DNA of 50,296 nt from Ascidiaceihabitans sp. (GTDB taxonomy: Bacteria; Pseudomonadota; Alphaproteobacteria; Rhodobacterales; Rhodobacteraceae): positions 1 to 50,296 of the forward strand of contig JAQXDI010000050.1 in the NCBI GenBank assembly GCA_029251465.1. The letters are read 5' to 3'. The position numbers and the translations under genes were made by a program. How positions within the stretch are numbered: the stretch's first letter is position 1; each line of letters starts with the position of its first letter. Under the pieces are notes generated by a model. The model was not told the DNA's origin. It did not search any database and worked only from the letters and a program-made list of their open reading frames with translations. Below, in pieces: positions 16,854 to 25,895 of the stretch.

Positions 16854-18356
16854 ATGCAAATTACAGACTCTATTATGGCTAGAACGCAGCCGAGTTCACC
16901 AGCGATCGAGCGTGCGGCAAGCGTTGAAAAATCGCAGCATTCACAGGGATTTTGTCAAGTTTTTGATGAATTTGACGATCGGGAAACTATGATTTCCGGT
17001 CGAGAAGAATCAGACTCTGATCCGACGATTTTCCCTGAAAATTCTGATCAGGACGATCAGGATCAAGTGGAAATCGACGATTCGGATAACGAAGTGATGG
17101 ATTCAGATACCGTCTTAGGCGGTGAGTCCGACTCAGACATTCCGATCAATGCTTATGGACGGGAGCTTCCCGCCGGAGATCATGATGAGTCAACGCAAGG
17201 CCCCTACGGACTTGGTCCAAAAATAAACAATTTTGACTCCAAAATTGATGAAACTGACCTTCCAAAGATAACGAATAACGTAGGTTCGAATGGGGAAGAA
17301 CAAGTTTCCAAACAAAGAATCCTGTCCTCAATTGAAGCAGCGCTGATAAATGAAATGCGTACGGATAGTTCCGGCAAATTGGATTTTTCAGGTCGTGCGG
17401 AAACCGCTTTGTACCCAAGAACACCTGAAATCGCGGCAGTAGGTGAAATTACGTTACCTAATAGCTCAATAGCAGCCAGCGAAAATACTTCAACAAAGTC
17501 GGGTAGGTCTGACAGTACTTTGATGCTTTCTGCGACACAGAATGACCAGGATGTATTAGCGGCACCCGCATCCAACTCAGCCGCTAAGAATCGGGAACTT
17601 GGATCTGGATCGCAATTGTCTGGCCAACCTCATGTAAAATTTCCACAAGAACTTGGCACAGGTTCAATTTCAGTAGAACCATCCTTGCGACAAACTATGT
17701 TCCAGTTAAATCCAAGGGAGCCAGTGCAATCAGAGTTTACTCAAAATGAGGTTCGATCACCCTCAAACACTGTGGCGGAAACGGTCTCTTTGATGCGAAA
17801 TGCTGTCCAGAGCAACCAGGAAATTCCACGCCTATCAATGAAGGCTGAAGAAGGTTCGAAAGCTGGCCTTGAACAGTCTTTCGAAGCCCGTCACGAGGCC
17901 CGCTTCGCAAATGTATCAACTGCTGCCGCGCCCAGCATTCGCCAAGAGATGAGCCAGACCGTGATACGTCAAATGACGGACGCAGTTCGCGCGCAAGTAA
18001 CAGCGGAAAAGACTGTTGAAATCGCATTACGGCCAGCTGAATTAGGGCGTGTGCGAATCGCTTTTTCTCCTGCGGAGACCGGTATGGTTGTGACCGTTTC
18101 AGCGGAACGGTCAGAGACATTGGAATTGATGCGGCGAAATATTGATGATTTGGCGCGCTCGTTTGCTGAAATGGGCCACGAGAACCTGTCATTTAATTTC
18201 GAACAAAACGGTGCCCATGATCAAAAAGATGACCGTCAGCTTGGGGCGGATCACGTGGTCGAAAACCCGCAGAATGACTCCATTTCAAATCTCGAAAATC
18301 CAGCTCAAACCCCGATTTTGCGGACGCAAAGTACAGGCGTCGACATTCTAGTTTAA
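16854..18356 (+). CDS. fliK: Flagellar hook-length control protein FliK
   Basis: FliK measures hook length and triggers the FlhB specificity switch. The start is uncertain: I use ATG 16854 (500 residues), whose nearest purine-rich site (AGGAAGGA, about 16830-16837) is rather far. GTG 16818 and ATG 16875 are alternatives. Residues 1-390 are acidic, Ser/Asp/Glu-rich and apparently disordered, as expected of a molecular ruler. The C-terminal Flg_hook domain is clear: VEIALRPAELGRVRIAFSPA, then VTVSAERSETLELMRRNI and LARSFAEMGHENLSFNF. It is followed 11 bp later by flgD. Confidence 0.9.
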   Translation: MQITDSIMARTQPSSPAIERAASVEKSQHSQGFCQVFDEFDDRETMISGREESDSDPTIFPENSDQDDQDQVEIDDSDNEVMDSDTVLGGESDSDIPINAYGRELPAGDHDESTQGPYGLGPKINNFDSKIDETDLPKITNNVGSNGEEQVSKQRILSSIEAALINEMRTDSSGKLDFSGRAETALYPRTPEIAAVGEITLPNSSIAASENTSTKSGRSDSTLMLSATQNDQDVLAAPASNSAAKNRELGSGSQLSGQPHVKFPQELGTGSISVEPSLRQTMFQLNPREPVQSEFTQNEVRSPSNTVAETVSLMRNAVQSNQEIPRLSMKAEEGSKAGLEQSFEARHEARFANVSTAAAPSIRQEMSQTVIRQMTDAVRAQVTAEKTVEIALRPAELGRVRIAFSPAETGMVVTVSAERSETLELMRRNIDDLARSFAEMGHENLSFNFEQNGAHDQKDDRQLGADHVVENPQNDSISNLENPAQTPILRTQSTGVDILV

Positions 18357-18367
18357 GGAAATAAACG

Positions 18368-19030
18368 ATGGACATTTCATCCCTCACATCAGCGGTACAA
18401 TCGGCGTCTACGCAGGGCGTAAATCAGGCAAGCTCGGTATTGTCATCTGACTTTGAAACTTTCCTACATATGATGACGACGCAGGCAAAGTACCAAGACC
18501 CACTTGAGCCTATTGATTCGTCTGAATACGCGGCACAGTTGGCGCAATTCTCGATGGTAGAACAGCAAGTGAAATCAAACGAATTGCTCTCTGGATTGGC
18601 CGCTCAGCTTGGCGCTGGGAACATGGCAAGTATGGCGGGTTGGATCGGCATGGAGGCACGCACAACCGCACCTGCATTCTTTGACGGGGCACCTGTTACT
18701 GTCGAACCACGCCCCTTGGCAGCAGCGGATCAAGCATATTTGGTGGTGTATGACGAAACCGGAGAAGAAGTGCAGCGCACATTGATTGCTGTTTCTGCCG
18801 AGCCAATTGAATGGGCCGGTGTTCAAGATGACGGATCACCGTTTGAAGAGGGACAATATTCGTTCTCAGTCGAATCGAGGTCCAACGGCGAGCTGATGGA
18901 CCTCTCTCCGGTAGAAACATATTCTCGGATCACCGAGGCAAGGATCGAAGCGGGTGCCGCTGTTCTTGTCCTTGAAGGCGGAGCGCTAATCACCACCGCG
19001 CAAGTCAGCGGTCTACGTGAAGGGGCCTAA
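18368..19030 (+). CDS. flgD: Flagellar hook cap protein FlgD
   Basis: Scaffold/cap for hook assembly. The product has 220 residues. The conserved N-terminal region reads FETFLHMMTTQAKYQDPLEP and continues with SSEYAAQLAQFSMVEQQVKSN. The C-terminal half has the beta-sandwich expected for FlgD. AAGGAAAT precedes the ATG. It forms an operon with fliK, its probable functional partner (hook length and hook cap). The stop overlaps that of the convergent ugd gene by three to four bases. It is the last flagellar gene on this side. Confidence 0.95.
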   Translation: MDISSLTSAVQSASTQGVNQASSVLSSDFETFLHMMTTQAKYQDPLEPIDSSEYAAQLAQFSMVEQQVKSNELLSGLAAQLGAGNMASMAGWIGMEARTTAPAFFDGAPVTVEPRPLAAADQAYLVVYDETGEEVQRTLIAVSAEPIEWAGVQDDGSPFEEGQYSFSVESRSNGELMDLSPVETYSRITEARIEAGAAVLVLEGGALITTAQVSGLREGA

Positions 19031-20352
19031 CGTTTAATTCCATAGTCTTCGCGACCGATAGAAGTGTAGGCCACAAATCCAGCGCGTTTGGCGTCTTTCT
19101 GCGTATAGATGTTGCGCAAGTCAGCCATGACAGGTGTCGCCATTCGATTGGCGACACGTTTTAGATTCAAGGCACGGAACTCGTTCCATTCTGTCAAAAT
19201 CACGACAGCGTCGGCGTTTTGAACGGCTTTATACGCGTCATCCATCCAGTTCACACCAGGCAGTAACTCTTCGCCTTCGCGCTGTCCTTGAGGGTCAACA
19301 ACACGTACTTTTGCGCCGCCACCAACCAATGCAGGGACAATCGTTAGAGCCGGCGCGTCACGCATGTCGTCGGTGTTCGGTTTGAATGTTACACCTAACA
19401 TTGCGATGATTTTTCCGTTCACTGACCCGCCGCAAAGATCGATAATCTTGTCGATCATCCTGCGTTTCATTTCTTCGTTCACTTTTATGACGGCTTCGGT
19501 AATCTGCATGGGCATGGAATGATCCTGCCCAATACGCGCCAAAGCTTGCGTATCTTTTGGAAAACAGCTGCCACCGTATCCAGGACCGGCATGCAAAAAT
19601 TTGTTCCCGATACGCCCGTCTAGACCCATCCCCTTGGACACCATTTTTACGTCCGCACCAGTACGTTCGCAAAGTGCAGCAATTTCGTTGATAAAGGTAA
19701 TCTTGGTCGCCAAGAACGTGTTGGCCGCGTATTTTATCATCTCCGCGCTTTCCAAATCAGTGGTCATGATGGGTAAATCGCGTAGATACAAAGGTCGGTA
19801 CACGTCCGTCATGACTTCGGCGGCGCGGTCATTTTGAACGCCAACCACCACACGGTCCGGGTGCATAAAATCGTCAATCGCGGCGCCTTCACGCAGAAAT
19901 TCAGGGTTTGATGCGACGTCGAATTCAGCCTTGGGGTTCGCCTTGGATACGGTGTGCTTGACCTGACGATTTGTCCCGAGAGGTACTGTCGACTTGGTCA
20001 CAATCACTGTGTAGCCTGTCAAAGAATGCGCAATTTCTTCGGCCGCAGCCATAACATACGTCAGATCAGCATGGCCGTCGCCGCGCCGAGTTGGTGTTCC
20101 AACTGCAATAAAAACAGCATCCGCACCATCAACAGCAGCAGCCAAATCGCCTGAAAATGACAACCGTCCTGCAGCGACATTTTTGGCCATCAATGCATCA
20201 AGTCCGGGCTCATAAATTGGCACCTTGCCAGCTTCGAGCATTTCGATCTTGGCAGGATCCTTGTCAACGCAGATCACATCGTGCCCGAAATCCGAGAAAC
20301 ATACACCAGACACCAGTCCTACGTATCCAGTTCCGATCATTGCGATTTTCAT
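19027..20352 (-). CDS. ugd: UDP-glucose 6-dehydrogenase
   Basis: Oxidises UDP-glucose to UDP-glucuronate with two NAD+, a precursor for surface polysaccharide. I start at ATG 20352 (MKIAMIGTGYVGLVSG), preceded by AAGGTGAGC; 441 residues is the normal length. The Rossmann motif GTGYVG is at residues 8-13, NPEFLREGAAIDDFMHPDR near 149-166, and the catalytic Cys263 in GYGGSCFPKDT. The C-terminal domain has GVTFKPNTDDMRDAPAL. It appears monocistronic. No other polysaccharide gene is adjacent, so its pathway is not shown by context. Confidence 0.95.
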   Translation of the reverse strand: MKIAMIGTGYVGLVSGVCFSDFGHDVICVDKDPAKIEMLEAGKVPIYEPGLDALMAKNVAAGRLSFSGDLAAAVDGADAVFIAVGTPTRRGDGHADLTYVMAAAEEIAHSLTGYTVIVTKSTVPLGTNRQVKHTVSKANPKAEFDVASNPEFLREGAAIDDFMHPDRVVVGVQNDRAAEVMTDVYRPLYLRDLPIMTTDLESAEMIKYAANTFLATKITFINEIAALCERTGADVKMVSKGMGLDGRIGNKFLHAGPGYGGSCFPKDTQALARIGQDHSMPMQITEAVIKVNEEMKRRMIDKIIDLCGGSVNGKIIAMLGVTFKPNTDDMRDAPALTIVPALVGGGAKVRVVDPQGQREGEELLPGVNWMDDAYKAVQNADAVVILTEWNEFRALNLKRVANRMATPVMADLRNIYTQKDAKRAGFVAYTSIGREDYGIKR

Positions 20353-20473
20353 CTGCTCACCTTTTTTTATCGTTGGCTTTGATATCGAAATGGTGGATGG
20401 GACTGGTTGTGTCAACAATCGCGATCAAATTGAACTATTGTTTACGCCGTGTCGCGGCGATTCGGGCACAAGA

Positions 20474-21787
20474 TTACAGATCAGAAACTGCGTAACCGGC
20501 ATAAACCGGTGGCATCAATAATCGACGCGCTTTGCCAAACGGGAATGTCGCAAGCGGTTGCCGCATCGCCTTTGGTAAAGCCCGTTCATTCTGATGCAGA
20601 ACGAGATCGGCAAGACACGCCCCGCTGAAACTGCCCATCGCGACACCATTTCCGTGATAGCACAGCGCCGTATACACGCCGGGTTGCTCCGGAATGGGGC
20701 CGACATATGGCAAAAGATTTCGCGCGACACAGACCATCCCAGACCAAGAATGTGTCACATCGATCTGCGCCCAAGCCGGAAACATTTGCTTGAAATCGTG
20801 ATGCGTTTTTCGCCGCGATTGCGCTTCTGATCTGGGTGATGATCGCAGTCCGCCGCGCATCCCAAAGAGAAATCGGCCATCGGGCATTAGCCTGAAGTAA
20901 TGGAGCAGATTGCGTGAATCGAATGCCATTTGCGCGCTGCTCCAACCTTGTTCGGACTGCTCTGCTTGGCTTAGGGGTCGCGTCACTAACACGCTGGATT
21001 GTGCCGGCATGTAGCGTCCGGACAACCAGTTTGGGACAGTTTCACTGGAATATCCGTTGGTTGCGACAATCACATTTTTGGCAGTTGCACGGCCTAGTTT
21101 CGTCAGAATGGTTGTTCCTGAGATGGATAAAACCGGTGAGTTTGAAAAAATGCGTCCACCCGCCTTTACGACTGCCCGTGCCAAGCCGACAATGTATTTC
21201 CGAGGGTTAAGACCAAACCCAATCGGTGTTGTTCGTGCGCCGTGAAACGGTCCGTTCAATCCGGCATCGCGCAATTTGTCTTTGGAAGTGAAATCTGGCG
21301 TGACGCCATAGTTTTCTTCTATTGCCGCCGCTGTATCCACCAAATCGCGAAAGACACGAGGATTATGGGCCAATTCGGTTTCGCCGTTAGAATGTTTGTC
21401 GACGTCCAGTTGAAGGCGGTCAATCAAGTTTTGAACGTGAAAAACAGCTGCTTTCTCAGCCGCGCGATACGCCAGCCGTTCATCTTTGCCAAAGCGTCGA
21501 TCCAATTGTGCGTCGCTGATTTTTCCGCCGCCTAAACAACAAAAGCCACCGTTGCGACCAGAGGCACCCCATCCAACGGTTTCGGCATCGACCACGATCA
21601 CGTCGACGCCTGCTTCGGCCAGGCGAAGTGCGGCGTTTAATCCGGTGAATCCTGCGCCGACGATCGCAACATCACAGTCGATATCTGAATCCATCACCGG
21701 GTAGTCGGGCAGGTCACAGGTGTCATCCCACCAACACCCCGCGCGCGGTCCGTCGCTATACGCAAAATCAGGAAAAATCCGCGTCAT
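20474..21787 (-). CDS. FAD-dependent amine oxidoreductase, PuuB-like
   Basis: DAO-family flavoenzyme of 437 residues. The FAD-binding dinucleotide fold begins at about residue 39 (DVAIVGAGFTGLNAALRLAE) and is followed by the GWGASGRNGGF segment typical of gamma-glutamylputrescine oxidase and related enzymes. ATG overlaps the potI stop by four bases, so it is the last gene of the potF-potG-potH-potI operon. The context supports oxidation of an imported polyamine or its gamma-glutamyl derivative. No puuA (gamma-glutamylputrescine synthetase) gene is in the window, so the exact substrate is open. Confidence 0.85.
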   Translation of the reverse strand: MTRIFPDFAYSDGPRAGCWWDDTCDLPDYPVMDSDIDCDVAIVGAGFTGLNAALRLAEAGVDVIVVDAETVGWGASGRNGGFCCLGGGKISDAQLDRRFGKDERLAYRAAEKAAVFHVQNLIDRLQLDVDKHSNGETELAHNPRVFRDLVDTAAAIEENYGVTPDFTSKDKLRDAGLNGPFHGARTTPIGFGLNPRKYIVGLARAVVKAGGRIFSNSPVLSISGTTILTKLGRATAKNVIVATNGYSSETVPNWLSGRYMPAQSSVLVTRPLSQAEQSEQGWSSAQMAFDSRNLLHYFRLMPDGRFLFGMRGGLRSSPRSEAQSRRKTHHDFKQMFPAWAQIDVTHSWSGMVCVARNLLPYVGPIPEQPGVYTALCYHGNGVAMGSFSGACLADLVLHQNERALPKAMRQPLATFPFGKARRLLMPPVYAGYAVSDL

Positions 21788-22602
21788 TGCGCCCGTTCGG
21801 CGGCTCGTTCTTCGCGCTGCATTCGAACCAAATTGCGCTTGGACACAAGGGACGCAGTGATGACGCCTGTCGCGACCAACCCGATCAAAATCGTGGAAAG
21901 TGCGTTGATTTCAGGTGTCACACCAAGGCGCACAGAGGACCAGATTTTCATCGGTAGCGTTGTGGCCGAAGGGCCCGTCACAAAGGTCGCGATCACCAAA
22001 TCATCCAATGACAACGTGAACGCCAGCAACCAACCTGAGACCACGGCGGGCGCAATGATTGGCAGTGTCACCAGTCTGAATGCGGCGAAGGGGGTGGCCC
22101 CTAAATCGAGTGCTGCTTCTTCGAGCGATCGGTCAAATGTGGATAGGCGTGACGACACAACAACCGACACAAAGCACATCGAAAATGTGGTGTGTGCGAG
22201 GATGATTGTCAGGACGCCGCGGTCTAATCCGATGCCGATGAAGAGTAATAGTAGCGACAGGCCGGTGATGACTTCGGGCATGACAAGTGGGGCGAAAACC
22301 ATGCCCGAGAAAAGCGTGCGCCCGAAGAACCGCCCGCCACGCACCAGCGCATAGGCCGCCATCGTGCCCAAAACCGTCGCGATGGTCGAGGATACAACTG
22401 CGACTTTCAAAGTGACCCAAGCCGCGTCCAAGAACGCTTCGTTTTGCATCAACTCGCCATACCATTGCGTTGAAAAACCAGCCCAAACCGTGACCAGTTT
22501 TGATTTGTTAAAACTGTAAATGATCAAGATCAGCATCGGCAAATACAGGAACGCAAAGCCCAAGGTCAACGATACGGAATTGAACAGGCTCAGGCGTCTC
22601 AT
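21784..22602 (-). CDS. potI: Polyamine ABC transporter permease PotI/PotC-type
   Basis: Inner-membrane permease of 272 residues with six hydrophobic segments. I start at ATG 22602 (MRRLSLFNSV), which overlaps the potH stop (ATGA); the 34-codon upstream extension is Arg-rich shadow sequence. The inner-membrane EAA-type loop is EEAALDLGATPFAAFRLVTL near residue 170, and the family-typical LSLDDLVIATFVTGP follows. It is the fourth gene of the leftward transporter operon. Confidence 0.92.
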   Translation of the reverse strand: MRRLSLFNSVSLTLGFAFLYLPMLILIIYSFNKSKLVTVWAGFSTQWYGELMQNEAFLDAAWVTLKVAVVSSTIATVLGTMAAYALVRGGRFFGRTLFSGMVFAPLVMPEVITGLSLLLLFIGIGLDRGVLTIILAHTTFSMCFVSVVVSSRLSTFDRSLEEAALDLGATPFAAFRLVTLPIIAPAVVSGWLLAFTLSLDDLVIATFVTGPSATTLPMKIWSSVRLGVTPEINALSTILIGLVATGVITASLVSKRNLVRMQREERAAERAQ

Positions 22603-23474
22603 TGTTCTGCCTCTTGTGCGCGCTGTTGGTTCATCTGGAACAAAACGATTGGCACGATCAAAATCAGCAACAAAACGACGGCGACGGCGCTGGCGACTGG
22701 CCAATCGCGATTAAAGGAGAATTCTTCGAACAACACTTTGCCGATCATCAAGGTGCTTGATCCACCCAGAAGCGACGGGATCACGAATTCACCTAAGGCT
22801 GGGATGAACACCAGAAAACAGCCCGCGAACACACCGTTTTTAGACAGTGGAAAAGTGATCAACCAAAAGGCTTTGAATCGGGAACAACCCAAGTCTTCGG
22901 CGGCTTCGATCAGGGATGCATCCAAACGGTCCAAAGCGGCGTAGATTGGTAAGATCATGAACGGGACGTAGGTGTAAATGATGCCGATGTAGACGGCAGT
23001 GTTGGTGTTCAAAATGGTCAGCGGTTCGCTAATCACGCCAATGCCCATCAGAAATTGGTTGAGGAATCCGTTGGTGCTTAGGATGCCGATCCATGCGTAA
23101 ACGCGGATTAAAAAGCTTGTCCAAAACGGCAGGATCACCAGCATCATCAGGGTTGGGCGCCATTCTTCGGGTGCGCGGGCCATGGCGTAGGCCACAGGAT
23201 AGCCGACCATCAAGGTCAAAACTGTCGCGATGAATGCGATTTTCAGACTGCTCAGATACGCCTTCCAATAGAGATCGTCGGTGGTCAGAAACACAAAGTT
23301 TTCGAAATCCAGCTGGCTGATCAGCTCGCGAAACCCGTCTTTCATGGTCGGGCCATAAGGAGGGATTGCGAGGATCGCATCTGACATGGAAATCTTGAAC
23401 ACCATAAAAAACGGGATCAAGAAAAGCGCCAACAGCCAAAGGTACGGAACCGCTATGAGAACCGCGCGTCTCAT
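22599..23474 (-). CDS. potH: Polyamine ABC transporter permease PotH/PotB-type
   Basis: Inner-membrane permease of 291 residues. ATG 23474 (MRRAVLIAVPYLWLL) overlaps the potG stop; the 19-codon extension upstream is rejected. There are six predicted membrane segments. It has PFWTSFLIRVYAWIGIL, typical of PotB/PotH. The cytoplasmic coupling loop is IEAAEDLGCSRFKAFWLITF. It overlaps potI by four bases. Confidence 0.93.
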   Translation of the reverse strand: MRRAVLIAVPYLWLLALFLIPFFMVFKISMSDAILAIPPYGPTMKDGFRELISQLDFENFVFLTTDDLYWKAYLSSLKIAFIATVLTLMVGYPVAYAMARAPEEWRPTLMMLVILPFWTSFLIRVYAWIGILSTNGFLNQFLMGIGVISEPLTILNTNTAVYIGIIYTYVPFMILPIYAALDRLDASLIEAAEDLGCSRFKAFWLITFPLSKNGVFAGCFLVFIPALGEFVIPSLLGGSSTLMIGKVLFEEFSFNRDWPVASAVAVVLLLILIVPIVLFQMNQQRAQEAEQ

Positions 23475-24592
23475 TGATCTAGCAACACGCCGGCCGTGGC
23501 GGTCCAGCTGACCCAAACCGGGTCTTCCCACGTGAATGTGCGACGGGAAATTCGGCGGGTATTGGCGCTTTGGGCTTTGATAATTTGGCCGCCGGGCAGT
23601 TCAACGTGATAGGTGCTGAGATTGCCGAGATACGCGATATCGAGGACCTTGCCCTGCACTGCGTTGTCAGCACTTGGCCGTTCCGCGTGGATCGCCACCT
23701 TTTCTGGGCGGATCGCCAGATGGCAGGTTTGGCCGTCTGAAAATGGTCGGACGCTAGAGGCAAAAATCGACCCTAACACAGGTACTTCGATCTCGTACGT
23801 GTCTTGGCCGGTTGCCTTTGCCTGTCCTGTCAGAAGGTTCACATCGCCAATAAAGTCCGCGACGTAGACAGAATTTGGTTCTTCGTAGATGTGTTCGGGC
23901 GTGGCGACCTGAATGATCCGACCCTCATCCATGACGGCAACCCGAGAGGCAACAGTCATCGCCTCTTCTTGGTCGTGGGTGACGATCACGAATGTCGTGC
24001 CGGTTTTTTCCTGAATGTCCATCAATTCAAACTGCGTGTCCTGACGCAATTTCTTGTCCAAGGCACCAAGCGGTTCATCCAGCAACAGCAGCTTGGGGGC
24101 TTTCGCTAGCGAGCGGGCAAGCGCCACACGTTGCCGTTGTCCGCCGGAAATCTGATGTGGTTTGCGACGGGCGAATTTCTCGAGCCGCGTCAGTTTTAGC
24201 ATCTCGTCGACACGGGCGTTCAGCGCGTCTTTGAACATGCCGTCGCGTTTCAAACCAAAGGCGATGTTTTCCCAAACCGACAGATGCGGGAACAACGCGT
24301 AGGACTGAAACATCATGTTCACGGCGCGTTGGTTTGGCGGCACGCCCGCGATGTTTTTGCCAGACAATGAAATCGCGCCGCTCGACGGGTTTTCAAAACC
24401 CGCCAGCATTCGCATCATCGTGGTTTTGCCGCAGCCCGAAGGGCCAAGCAGGGCAAAGAATTCTTTCTCAAAGATATCAAGCGTCAAATCGTCAATCGCC
24501 ACGAACTCACCGAATTTTTTGGTGACGTTTTGAAAGGTAATCAGCGGGGTCGCATCCGCATCATTCCAAGGGGCGAAAACAGGCTCTGACAC
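23471..24592 (-). CDS. potG: Polyamine ABC transporter ATP-binding protein PotG
   Basis: ATPase subunit of 373 residues. I take GTG 24592 as start (MSEPVFAPWNDADATP); the frame is open to 24679, but that part covers the hairpin behind potF. Walker A is GPSGCGKTT, signature ISGGQRQRVALARSLA, Walker B LLLLDEPLGAL, and the switch His lies in FVIVTHDQEEAMTVA. The C-terminal TOBE-type domain covers about residues 270-370. It is coupled to potH by an ATGA overlap. PotG-type architecture with a PotF-type binding protein points to putrescine. Confidence 0.93.
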   Translation of the reverse strand: MSEPVFAPWNDADATPLITFQNVTKKFGEFVAIDDLTLDIFEKEFFALLGPSGCGKTTMMRMLAGFENPSSGAISLSGKNIAGVPPNQRAVNMMFQSYALFPHLSVWENIAFGLKRDGMFKDALNARVDEMLKLTRLEKFARRKPHQISGGQRQRVALARSLAKAPKLLLLDEPLGALDKKLRQDTQFELMDIQEKTGTTFVIVTHDQEEAMTVASRVAVMDEGRIIQVATPEHIYEEPNSVYVADFIGDVNLLTGQAKATGQDTYEIEVPVLGSIFASSVRPFSDGQTCHLAIRPEKVAIHAERPSADNAVQGKVLDIAYLGNLSTYHVELPGGQIIKAQSANTRRISRRTFTWEDPVWVSWTATAGVLLDQ

Positions 24593-24616
24593 TGGCGTTC
24601 TTTCTGAATATGAGGT

Positions 24617-24641
24617 GGGGCGCAGATCGTGTCCGCGCCCC
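24617..24641 (-). terminator. Intercistronic hairpin between potF and potG
   Basis: GGGGCGC (24617-24623) and GCGCCCC (24635-24641) are perfect seven-base complementary arms with an eleven-base loop. They begin ten bases after the potF stop and no T-run follows on the minus strand. Such hairpins often protect the upstream cistron and lower expression of downstream genes, which would give excess binding protein over permease. Confidence 0.65.
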
Positions 24642-24651
24642 GAAAGTCGGC

Positions 24652-25737
24652 TTAGGTACCCGACTTGATTTTGGTCCACAGGCGCGTGACGACGCGTTGT
24701 ACTTTTTGAGGGTACGGTGTGGTGGTGTACAGGTTTTCCAGCGTCGCCTCATCTGGGTAGATCGCTGTATCGCCGATCACGTCCTCGACCAAGAATTCTT
24801 GCGAAGCCTTGTTGCCGTTTGCGTAATAAACGTAGTTCGACGCGTCGGCCATGTTTTGGGCGTCCAAAATAAAGTTCAGGAACTTATGGGCCGCGTCTGG
24901 GTTTGGTGCATCCGCAGGAATCGCCATTTGGTCAAACCACATCAGCGCACCTTCGGTCGGTGCAGTGTAGGCAACTTCGACGCCGTTTTCAGCCTCGGCC
25001 GCACGATCACGCGCTTGCAAAATGTCACCGGACCAACCGAACGCGACGCAGATGTCGCCGTTCGCCAGCGCGTTGATGTATTCAGAGCTGTGGAATTTCG
25101 TGATGTAGGGGCGCACGGCCATTAGCACGGCTTCGGCTTTGGCGATGACGTCTGGATCGTGGCTGTCTGGGTCTTCGCCGATGTAGTTCAGCGCGGCAGG
25201 GATCATTTCGGCAGGCGCATCAAGGAAATGCACGCCGCAATCAGCCAGCTTTTCCATGTTAGCCGGGTTAAAAACCAATTCCAGCGACCCCATTGGCGCA
25301 TCTGCACCCAAGGCTTCGGTCACTTTGCCGACGTTCACGCCAAGGCCGGTTGTGCCCCACATGTAGTTGATCGAATGCGCGTTTTCAGGGTCATACTGTG
25401 CGGTGCGTGCTTCGATCACGTCCCAAAGGTTGCCCTTGTTTGACAGCTTGTCCATGTCCAGCGGCTGGAACGCACCCGCGGTGATCTGGCGCTGCAAGAA
25501 CGTGCCCGATGGCACAACAACGTCATAACCAGAGGACCCGGTCAGCATTTTGGTTTCCAGAACTTCGTTGCTGTCAAAGACGTCGTAGATCAGCTTGATG
25601 CCGGTTTCTTCTTCGAATTTGGTCAGCAATTCTTCGTCGATATAATCGGACCAATTGTAGACGCGGACTTCTTCGGCGGTTGCAGCGGTCGCCAACAGCG
25701 CCAAGCTGGCAACTGTGCCAAGCATTACGTTTCTCAT
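24652..25737 (-). CDS. potF: Putrescine/polyamine-binding periplasmic protein PotF-like
   Basis: Periplasmic substrate-binding protein of 361 residues. ATG 25737 (MRNVMLGTVASLALL) follows GGGAGAG; signal peptide residues 1-21, ending ATA. The mature start has the PotF/SpuD pattern VRVYNWSDYIDEELLTKFEE, and the GYDVVVPSGTFLQRQI segment is also family-typical. PotF-like proteins with YNWSDYI bind putrescine or spermidine; which one cannot be read from sequence alone. It is the first gene of potF-potG-potH-potI-oxidoreductase, and diverges from the aminotransferase gene over 158 bp. Confidence 0.92.
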   Translation of the reverse strand: MRNVMLGTVASLALLATAATAEEVRVYNWSDYIDEELLTKFEEETGIKLIYDVFDSNEVLETKMLTGSSGYDVVVPSGTFLQRQITAGAFQPLDMDKLSNKGNLWDVIEARTAQYDPENAHSINYMWGTTGLGVNVGKVTEALGADAPMGSLELVFNPANMEKLADCGVHFLDAPAEMIPAALNYIGEDPDSHDPDVIAKAEAVLMAVRPYITKFHSSEYINALANGDICVAFGWSGDILQARDRAAEAENGVEVAYTAPTEGALMWFDQMAIPADAPNPDAAHKFLNFILDAQNMADASNYVYYANGNKASQEFLVEDVIGDTAIYPDEATLENLYTTTPYPQKVQRVVTRLWTKIKSGT

Positions 25738-25835
25738 AAATCTCTCCCGTGGGTGGTTGCCGAGTTTGTCCCGGTCATCGGTGTATAGAACCAAGTTTTA
25801 AGGGCCACGGCAAGAAGATGGTGCGTTCGCGGCGA

Positions 25836-25863
25836 TTGACAGCACTTGAAATGCACATAATGT
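25836..25863 (+). promoter_or_regulatory. Sigma-70-like promoter of the aminotransferase gene
   Basis: TTGACA (25836-25841), a 16-base spacer and TAATGT (25858-25863) form a good -35/-10 pair. Transcription would begin about 25 bases before the ATG at 25896. It is read by eye and not tested; the 158-bp gap also has to hold the potF promoter leftward. Confidence 0.5.
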
Positions 25864-25895
25864 CGGCGCGTTGACCCGTATCCTAAGGACCGATC

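Noticed and set aside
20445..20459. Small GC hairpin (CGCCG/CGGCG) behind the PuuB-like gene as terminator
   Set aside because: Five-base stem and no T-run; too weak to call.
21833..22354. 173-codon open frame on the plus strand inside potI
   Set aside because: Antisense shadow of a clear permease gene; composition is Thr/Ser/Arg-rich with no domain and no ribosome site.
24593..24679. Longer PotG start at 24679
   Set aside because: It would run through the potF-potG hairpin into potF; GTG 24592 gives a normal PotG length.
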